Origin: CAUZEO01 sp963578625
GTDB lineage: Bacteria; Verrucomicrobiota; Kiritimatiellia; SLOV01
DNA: 6,229 bases
Assembly: GCA_963578625.1 (NCBI GenBank)
Contig: CAUZEO010000320.1
Span: 1 to 6,229, forward strand
Direction of reading: 5' to 3'
A program made the position numbers and the translations under genes. Positions 1 through 4,750 of this stretch are shown here, piece after piece. The notes beneath the pieces are model-generated. The model saw only the letters and a list, made by a program, of their open reading frames with translations, was not told the DNA's origin and made no database searches. Within the stretch, counting starts at the first letter, position 1. Each line of letters starts with the position of its first letter.

Positions 1-35
1 GGGTATCGGGTATCGGGTATCGGGTATCGGGTATT
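1..35. repeat. GGGTATC tandem repeat
   Basis: Four perfect copies of the 7-bp unit GGGTATC are followed by a fifth, GGGTATT, with no spacers. The array begins at the first base of the window, so its true length is unknown and it probably extends to the left. A unit of 7 bp is not a multiple of three and no gene reads through it. The neighbouring sequence (41-75) is also rich in ATCGAAT-like heptamers, so the array may be part of a wider low-complexity intergenic block. Confidence 0.9.
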
Positions 36-40
36 ACTGT

Positions 41-122
41 CGAATATCGAATGCTCAATGTCCAATATCGAATGTAGAGATTCTATACCCCTGGACATTC
101 GAAATTGAGCATTCGATATTCG
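41..122. repeat. Inverted repeat made of two copies of a dispersed intergenic element
   Basis: Positions 41-59 (CGAATATCGAATGCTCAAT) are the exact reverse complement of 104-122, a 19-bp perfect inverted repeat. The pairing continues inward: 68-75 is the reverse complement of 95-102, leaving an extra segment at about 60-67 on the left arm and one unpaired base on the right. The loop is 76-94. The right-hand copy (95-123, read on the minus strand) matches 3459-3487 on the plus strand at 28 of 29 positions, so this is a dispersed element and not a chance hairpin. No protein is encoded. Its function is unknown. Confidence 0.85.
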
Positions 123-128
123 GAATTT

Positions 129-159
129 TTGACATCTTTAACACAGGACGTGACATCCT
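129..159 (+). promoter_or_regulatory. Candidate promoter/operator upstream of the GNAT gene
   Basis: A perfect -35-like TTGACA lies at 129-134. The best -10 at a 16-bp spacing is only TGACAT (151-156), which is poor. The heptamer TGACATC occurs twice in direct orientation, at 130-136 and 151-157, a period of 21 bp or about two helical turns. The second copy sits inside an imperfect dyad, AGGACGTGACATCCT (145-159), with 12 of 15 symmetric positions. This could be a regulator site in front of the acetyltransferase gene, but the evidence is sequence pattern only. Confidence 0.3.
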
Positions 160-229
160 CGCGAAAACTTGTTTGAGAGTACATGATCGAATCAAGCTTC
201 CATACAACCTGAAACCGAAACCTGACCCC

Positions 230-706
230 ATGAAATTCGAGCTCCGCGCCATCACGCGGGAAGACATGCCCTTCCTGCTACACCTCTACGGCACGACCCG
301 GGAGGAAGAGTTGGCCCTGACCAATTTCAGCGACCAGGAAAAGGATGTCTTTATCCTGCAACAATTCGAGGCACAGCACACCACCTATACCGTGCGTTAT
401 CCGCGCGCCCGGTTTGACTTGATCGTCAAGAACGGACTCCCCATCGGGCGTTTGTATGTGGATCGCCGGGAGAAAGAAATCCGAATTATGGACGTGGCCT
501 TGTTGCCGGAATGGCGAGGGCAAGGAATCGGGAGCTTTCTCATGGGCAAGCTCCTGGATGAGGGACGCGCGGCTGGCCTGCCGGTCTGCCTGCATGTGGA
601 GCAAAACAACCCGAGAGCCTTTGCCTGGTACCAACGTCTCGGCTTCGCCCCGGTGTCGAATAACGATACCCACGTGTTCATGGCGTGGTCCGAAGGGCTA
701 ACCTAA
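230..706 (+). CDS. GNAT family N-acetyltransferase
   Basis: Encodes a 158-residue cytoplasmic acetyltransferase of the GNAT fold, which moves an acetyl group from acetyl-CoA to an amine; the acceptor cannot be told from sequence. The acetyl-CoA pyrophosphate-binding motif A is clear at residues 89-101 (VALLPEWRGQGIG, with RGQGIG fitting the Q/R-x-x-G-x-G/A rule). It is followed by the helix LMGKLLDEGRAAGL, the strand VCLHVEQNN and the C-terminal NPRAFAWYQRLGF segment (about 127-139), whose Tyr is at the place of the usual general acid. The length is typical of a single-domain GNAT. I chose the ATG at 230 because homologous proteins begin just before an LRAIT-like strand. A TTG at 173 would add 19 residues that look unrelated to the fold. 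Neither start has a convincing Shine-Dalgarno sequence. The gene stands alone, with repeat-rich DNA on both sides. Confidence 0.88.
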   Translation: MKFELRAITREDMPFLLHLYGTTREEELALTNFSDQEKDVFILQQFEAQHTTYTVRYPRARFDLIVKNGLPIGRLYVDRREKEIRIMDVALLPEWRGQGIGSFLMGKLLDEGRAAGLPVCLHVEQNNPRAFAWYQRLGFAPVSNNDTHVFMAWSEGLT

Positions 707-741
707 GGCCTCGGCATGATCAATTCATTCTCGGGAACGGC

Positions 742-815
742 GGGGACCGCCGTCTCCAGTGATGCGCGAACATCATGAAAAGCCAGAAAATACGAAGAGG
801 GAGACGGCGGTCCCC
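742..815. repeat. Perfect 16-bp inverted repeat with 42-bp spacer
   Basis: GGGGACCGCCGTCTCC at 742-757 is repeated as its exact reverse complement at 800-815, with 42 bp between the arms. The left arm also overlaps a small internal hairpin, GGCGG-GGA-CCGCC (739-751). There is no T-run after the right arm, so it does not look like a rho-independent terminator of the GNAT gene. The arrangement, GC-rich arms in an intergenic gap, is like REP/BIME elements or the ends of a very small non-autonomous element. No flanking target duplication is obvious. Positions 816-896 beyond it hold nothing I recognise. Confidence 0.8.
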
Positions 816-896
816 ACCATATTGCGAATGGGTGGATCATGCCCCATATCGGAGCGACAGCTTACGGCTCCGCCAAATACGAAATGGTTGCACCAC

Positions 897-1179
897 TCAA
901 GCGCTCGACTCCTGCGCACCAAGCGTGTTTTCGTACACTTCGAAGTAGCGTTCCTCAGCCATCCGGCATCGCTTGGGAAGGCCTTCGACGAAACCTGGAT
1001 GGTTGAGCAGCGCGTAGTCCTGCCACTCGAGATCCAGCATCGACATCGGCGCCGCGGACAAGGATCCCGTCGATCGCCGCAGACAACCTCCGGATGCAAT
1101 CATCATCGAGCATGCCGAAGATTACGCGATAGCCCTGATCCTCCCTCTGTTCGCGCTGATCTTGATTCGGAAGGTTCAT
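897..1179 (-). pseudogene. Frame-disrupted remnant, N-terminus like phytanoyl-CoA dioxygenase
   Basis: Two minus-strand reading frames join into one plausible protein if a single extra base near 1055-1062 is skipped. The first frame starts at an ATG at 1179 and gives about 40 residues (GYRVIFGMLDDDCIRRLSAAIDGIL). The second continues as SAAPMSMLDLEWQDYALLNHPGF and runs to the TGA at 897-899. The corrected product would be about 93 residues. The start resembles the N-terminus of phytanoyl-CoA dioxygenases (PhyH), Fe(II)/2-oxoglutarate oxygenases of about 250-300 residues, where a G-Y-x-V-I segment precedes a helix with A-A-I-D. The iron-binding H-x-D...H motif lies in the missing C-terminal part, so no catalytic function is expected. 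The family call rests on a short stretch and may be wrong; an intact small gene with a sequencing error is the main alternative. Confidence 0.4.
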
Positions 1180-1208
1180 GACTCTTGGGCTCTTTTCCCA
1201 GAATTTGC

Positions 1209-1237
1209 TTGATCTAACAACACTCCAAAGATAGTAT
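1209..1237 (+). promoter_or_regulatory. Candidate sigma-70-type promoter for the Tat-signal gene
   Basis: TTGATC (1209-1214) and TAGTAT (1232-1237) are 17 bp apart, each matching the consensus hexamer at four of six positions. They sit 22 bp before the start codon at 1259. This is the best pair in the short gap after the divergent remnant gene, but such matches arise easily by chance. Confidence 0.25.
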
Positions 1238-1258
1238 GGTGATTATAGAGGGGAAGCC

Positions 1259-1579
1259 ATGGTTCGCAGCCGCCGCCAGTTTATCACATCGCTTACCGTT
1301 ACCGGATGCGCCTACAGTCTTTTTCCCTTTCTTGTGGCGAAGGCCGATGATACCGCTTTCAGCCGGAAACACCTCCGGCGGGAAATTGCAGCCTACGGAA
1401 AAGTCATTGGCCTGGAGCAAAAAGGGGACTGCCTTGATGCAAAGGTTCGGATTCAGAGAATCGAAAACCTTTCCCGGGCCTGCGACGCCTTTTCCCGCTT
1501 TGGTTCGGTGCATGCCAGTGGCAATGAACTCAGATTCAGCGCCGGCGGCCGCCGAATCCGAATCCAGAATCTGATCTGA
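1259..1579 (+). CDS. Small Tat-exported protein of unknown function
   Basis: Encodes 106 residues. I do not recognise the family. The N-terminus is a good twin-arginine signal: S4-R5-R6-Q7-F8-I9, then a hydrophobic stretch to about residue 26 and an A-x-A cleavage site at A27-K28-A29. A lipobox-like V14-T15-G16-C17 lies inside the hydrophobic stretch, so lipid attachment at C17 is an alternative, though it would leave a very short hydrophobic core. The mature part is about 77 residues, basic, with two cysteines (C58, C75) and a C-terminal segment of alternating pattern (NELRFSAGGRRIRIQNLI) that looks like beta strands. There is no visible cofactor motif. The start is well supported by a strong ribosome binding site, AGGGGA at 1249-1254, five bases or fewer before ATG. 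The gene stands alone between a divergent remnant and repeat-rich DNA. Confidence 0.65.
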   Translation: MVRSRRQFITSLTVTGCAYSLFPFLVAKADDTAFSRKHLRREIAAYGKVIGLEQKGDCLDAKVRIQRIENLSRACDAFSRFGSVHASGNELRFSAGGRRIRIQNLI

Positions 1580-1948
1580 ACCCACAATCATCCCCGCGTA
1601 CTGGGGAGGAACAAAATAGCGCTGCTTCGCTGTACTGCTAAGGTCTGAATTCCTTGTTTTGAAGAAGATTTTGAGGGCTCAATATTTTACCACGGAGACA
1701 CGGAGAACACCCCCCACTCCGTGGTCTCCCTGCCTCCGTGGTTCAGGTTGTTTGGTTGAGGCTTTGCTGCGCTGTGCCTCTTTGTGGCTACTTTAATCTT
1801 GTGAGTCGCCGATCGTAAGTCTCCGCGACTTCCGCCGCAGTACGGGTGGATCGTCAAGAGATGGCTGGCAACCAAGAGTTGGAAAACTTCTCCGCTCATT
1901 GGATGATGACGGGCGATAGCAAAATCACGGGCTCATCGTTAATCTTAT
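1580..1948. other. Repeat-rich non-coding gap
   Basis: This 369-bp gap holds no gene I can support. From the left: TCCCC/GGGGA can pair around a 7-base loop (1591-1607) but has no following T-run. The inverted repeat at 1689-1742 is described separately. A stretch reading GCTGCGCTGTGCCTCTTTGTGGC (in 1767-1789, written here only as its key part CTGTGCCTCTTTGTGG) resembles filler repeats common in uncultured bacterial genomes. AGTCGC (1804-1809) pairs with GCGACT (1825-1830). A minus-strand frame of 70 codons crosses the whole block, but it translates repeat sequence and has no family resemblance. No convincing promoter for the sugar kinase is visible. Confidence 0.6.
1689..1742. repeat. Imperfect 20-bp inverted repeat, CCACGGAG type
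   Basis: ACCACGGAGACACGGAGAAC (1689-1708) matches the reverse complement of 1723-1742 at 17 of 20 positions, with a 14-base loop rich in C. A second CTCCGTGGT occurs at 1717-1725, so the nonamer ACCACGGAG is present once forward and twice reversed within 54 bp. From memory, motifs of the type CCACGGAGACACGGAG recur in intergenic regions of many uncultured bacteria. It may form a long hairpin in RNA, but it has no terminal T-run. Confidence 0.7.
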
Positions 1949-3410
1949 ATGAGAGAAGCCTACATCGGGATTGACCTGGGCAGCAGCGGCATTAAGGCGG
2001 TTGCCGTGGACGATTCCGCAAACTGTTTGGCGAGCGAGAGCGCTCCTCTCACAATTCACCGGGGTCCCGGGGGCAAGGCGGAACATCTGATCGCCGAGTG
2101 GCAATCGGAGGCCGGCTCGTGTTTGCGTGCTTTGACCCGGCAACTCCGAGAGCGGGGCTGTATTCCCGCAGGGATTGCCTGCACCGGACAGATGAATGGC
2201 CCGGTGCTGCTCGATGGGCATCTGGATCCGGTTGCACCGGTTCAGATGTGGTGTGATGCACGCTGCGCCGATCAGTGCGCGGAAATCGAGTCGCGGATTC
2301 CAGCGGATGAACTCCTGGCACGGACGGGACACACCGCGGTGACCGGGTACACCGCGCCCAAGTTGATGTGGTTCGCAGAGCATGAACCGGATATTCTTTC
2401 GCAATGCGCACAGTTCATCTTCCCAAAGGACTACCTTGTCTTCCTGTTGACCGGAAAAGTGGGAACGGACTTCTCTGATGCCTCCAACAGCCTGCTGCTG
2501 GATGTGCGCACCGGCGAATGGGACGATCACATCGTCTCCGCGCTCGGCCTGGGCGACGTGCCGTTGCCTCCCCTTGCCCACGCGACCGATGTCGTGGGCA
2601 GCGTTTCGCGCGAGAGGGCGACCTGGTCCGGTTTGCCGGAAGGGTTGCCGGTTGCCGGCGGCGCGGGCGATTCGATTGCGGCCGCCCTGGGAGCAGGACT
2701 AAAGAACACTTCCGCAATTCAGGTCGTCGTTGGTTCCGCCGGCAATGTGAACTGCGTCCTCAATCAACCGCAGGTTGATTCGAAAGGCCGCGTGCACACC
2801 GGTTTCTTCGTCGATCGAGAACACTGGATCTGCAGCGGTGTGCTACAGGCAGCGGGCTCCTCTATTCAATGGTGGGCGGACATCCTCAATATGGACGTGG
2901 AAGAGATGGTGAATGAGATGGGGCCCGGGGGGTCCGTCCGGAGTTCTTTTCGGACCCTATCTCGCGGGGGAACGCACGCCGCATCTTGATGCGCGCGTAC
3001 GGGCGGGATTCGTGTCGTTGGATGGGGCCACTTGTCGCGCGGAGATGACCCGCGCGGTGCTGGAAGGGGTCGCATTCGCATTCCGCGACGCCGCGGACGT
3101 ATTCCGTGCGCTGGACGTGCATCCGAAGCACATGTCGATCACCGGGGGCGCCGCCCGCAACGATACATTTTGCCGGATTATGGCTGATGTTCTGAACACT
3201 CCGCTGAAACGAATCGATGCCAATGTAACTGCCATGGGCGCCGCCATCCTCGCGGCATGCGCCGCGGGTCGATTTGCAAATTGGCAGGATTCGATCGAGG
3301 AGTGGCCCGTGCCGGGCGAGATCTTTGAGCCTGCAGAGAACGGGAAGTACGAGGAGGCATACAAAAGGTTTCGAAAGTTGTATCCTCGGTTGGCGAAGTG
3401 GGAGGAGTAA
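1949..3410 (+). CDS. xylB: Xylulokinase-like FGGY sugar kinase, interrupted by a +1 shift
   Basis: Predicted to phosphorylate D-xylulose (or a related ketose) with ATP, the entry of xylose into the pentose phosphate pathway; cytoplasmic. The reading frame from ATG 1949 stops at 2987-2989, but ignoring one G of the run at 2927-2932 continues it to TAA 3408-3410, giving 486 residues, the normal family length. Motifs in order: phosphate loop D9-L-G-S-S-G-I-K16; substrate loop G-Q-M-N-G (80-84); W101-C-D-A-R; catalytic base D241 in GAGDSIAAALGAG; GPYLAGERTPH (335-345); adenine-binding GGAARND (399-405); and a C-terminal AMGAAILAA (G430). Nothing seems missing at the junction. No Shine-Dalgarno sequence precedes the start. 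The usual MHG of xylulokinases is MNG here, so the exact sugar is uncertain. No xylose isomerase or transporter gene is adjacent. The frame shift may be a sequencing error or a true mutation. Confidence 0.85.
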
Positions 3411-3458
3411 CAATGGGCATGACGAGCTGTGAATTCCGTCGAGAGTGGACGGAGCATG

Positions 3459-3487
3459 CCGAATATCGGATGCTCAATTTCGAATGT
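3459..3487 (+). repeat. Third copy of the dispersed intergenic element
   Basis: Identical at 28 of 29 positions to the reverse complement of 95-123; the single difference is G at 3469 in place of A. It lies in the 122-bp gap between the convergent kinase and threonine aldolase genes. With its left flank it can form a hairpin: GCAT + CCGA (3454-3457, 3459-3462) pairs with TCGG + ATGC (3466-3473), with G3458 bulged and an ATA loop, followed by TCAATTT. The changed base is one that makes this hairpin possible. It might act as a weak terminator for the kinase gene, but the following sequence is only partly T-rich. Confidence 0.8.
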
Positions 3488-3532
3488 CGAAGGAAGTCCA
3501 AACTGGTCGTCCTCCGTGCTACGGTTTTGGTA

Positions 3533-4573
3533 TTATTTTAACTTTATCATTGCCGCCTGAATTCGTTTCAGAACTTCGTCGATCCCTTCCCGGTCGTGAT
3601 GCCGGGTGACGACCATTCGAATCTGTGAAGGCGGCCTTCCGCTGACTTCGACGCCATGTTCGCGGAAGAGAGGAACAGCCGCCTGGGTGGTGAGTCCGGC
3701 GCCTGACAGATCGACGTACACCATGTTGGTGTCCACCGTTTCCATGTCGATATCCAGCCCGGGGATGGCACGGATTTCTTCCGCCAGGTAGTGAGCATTG
3801 GCATGATCCTCCGCGAGGCGGTCGACCATTTTCTCCAGGGCAACCATGCCCGCGGCGGCGATGATTCCGGCCTGGCGCATGCCGCCGCCGACGCGCCGGC
3901 GCGCGTATCGGGCCCGGTCGATGAACTCGGTGCTCCCTGCGAGTACTGAACCGAGCGGACAACAGAGGCCCTTGGACAGGCAAAACATCACGGTGTCGAC
4001 ATCTTCGGTATAGGCTGATGCGGGAACTCCGGCGGAAACAGCGGCGTTAAAAATGCGCGCGCCATCGAGATGAATATGAAGTTCATGATCCCGTGCCACC
4101 GCGCAAAGTTGCCTGTGCAGCGTCAGCGGCACCGCGCGTCCACCCCCGCTGTTGTGAGTATTCTCCAGGCATAGCAGACGCGGAACAGGAAAATGCTGAT
4201 TCTTGTTGCGAATGGCCGCCGCCAATTCCGCCGGATCCATCAGCCCCTTGTAACTCGGCACCGGCATGGGCGTGAGGCCCGCGACGCTGGCGAATCCGCC
4301 TCCTTCGTTCTGATACAGGTGCGAGGCGGGATCGATGAAAACCTCGTCGCCGGGGCGGCCGTGACACATCAGGGCCACCAGGTTGCCCATGGTGCCGCTG
4401 ATGACGAGCATCGCAGATTCTTTGCCCATGGCCTCCGCGGCCATCGCTTCGAGACGTTTGACAGTCGGATCCATGTCGTAGGTATCGTCGCCGAGTTCAG
4501 CGGCGCGAATGGCATCGAGCATTTCTTCGGTTGGAAGAGTTTGAGTGTCGCTGCGAATGTTGATGGAATCCAT
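3533..4573 (-). CDS. ltaE: Low-specificity L-threonine aldolase
   Basis: A PLP enzyme of aminotransferase fold type I (beta-eliminating lyase family) that cleaves L-threonine or L-allo-threonine to glycine and acetaldehyde; cytoplasmic. It has 346 residues, usual for the family. Landmarks: N-terminal IRSDTQTLPT (6-15); GDDTYDMDPTVKRLE (28-42); the PLP-stacking position H85 in ASHLYQNEGGG; LENTHNSGGG with H140; the PLP-anchoring H-L-D-G-A-R with D170 and R173; the Schiff-base lysine K201 in CLSKGLCCPLGS; and the C-terminal QIRMVVTRHH, with R319 at the place of the carboxylate-binding arginine. All key residues are present. The frame is open for another 77 codons upstream (to a TTG at 4804), but that stretch has no family resemblance and overlaps the divergent gene. 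The ATG at 4573 has AGGA five bases before it on the minus strand. It faces the kinase gene tail to tail. Confidence 0.93.
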   Translation of the reverse strand: MDSINIRSDTQTLPTEEMLDAIRAAELGDDTYDMDPTVKRLEAMAAEAMGKESAMLVISGTMGNLVALMCHGRPGDEVFIDPASHLYQNEGGGFASVAGLTPMPVPSYKGLMDPAELAAAIRNKNQHFPVPRLLCLENTHNSGGGRAVPLTLHRQLCAVARDHELHIHLDGARIFNAAVSAGVPASAYTEDVDTVMFCLSKGLCCPLGSVLAGSTEFIDRARYARRRVGGGMRQAGIIAAAGMVALEKMVDRLAEDHANAHYLAEEIRAIPGLDIDMETVDTNMVYVDLSGAGLTTQAAVPLFREHGVEVSGRPPSQIRMVVTRHHDREGIDEVLKRIQAAMIKLK

Positions 4574-4691
4574 AACCGTCCTGACATTACCTTTGGCCGG
4601 ATCTCCTGACGACCTCTTTGTTTTGTACCGCGAGGGCGCAAGGAGTCGCCATGGTTTTTCATTGCGATGACTACCTTGGGAGGGTACATCA

Positions 4692-4706
4692 TTGCCTGGG
4701 AGGCAA
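4692..4706. promoter_or_regulatory. Small perfect inverted repeat in the divergent intergenic region
   Basis: TTGCCT-GGG-AGGCAA is a perfect 6-bp inverted repeat with a 3-base centre in the 177-bp gap between the divergent threonine aldolase and ABC-transporter genes. It lies 45 bp before the likely start at 4751 and 119 bp before the aldolase start. It could be an operator or a hairpin in the leader of the transporter gene. It is short enough to be chance. I see no convincing promoter hexamers in this gap. Confidence 0.3.
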
Positions 4707-4750
4707 GCGAGCGGGCCCCCGGGAATGACGAAATACCCCATGACGATGAA

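Noticed and set aside
1..122. CRISPR array
   Set aside because: The units are tandem without spacers or face each other, and there are no regularly spaced direct repeats or cas genes.
55..267. A 70-codon minus-strand frame over the left-edge repeats
   Set aside because: It runs through the inverted repeat and into the antisense of the GNAT start; no motif or ribosome binding site supports it.
759..1181. A 140-codon plus-strand frame opposite the disrupted gene
   Set aside because: It spans one arm of the 16-bp inverted repeat and the antisense of the PhyH-like remnant. The minus-strand frames look more protein-like.
1687..1899. A 70-codon minus-strand frame in the gap before the sugar kinase
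   Set aside because: It is a translation of dispersed repeat modules, includes both arms of the inverted repeat at 1689-1742, and has no family resemblance.
3514..3528. CCGT-GCT-ACGG followed by TTTT as a terminator for the kinase gene
   Set aside because: The stem is only four base pairs and the T-run is short; it is too weak to call.
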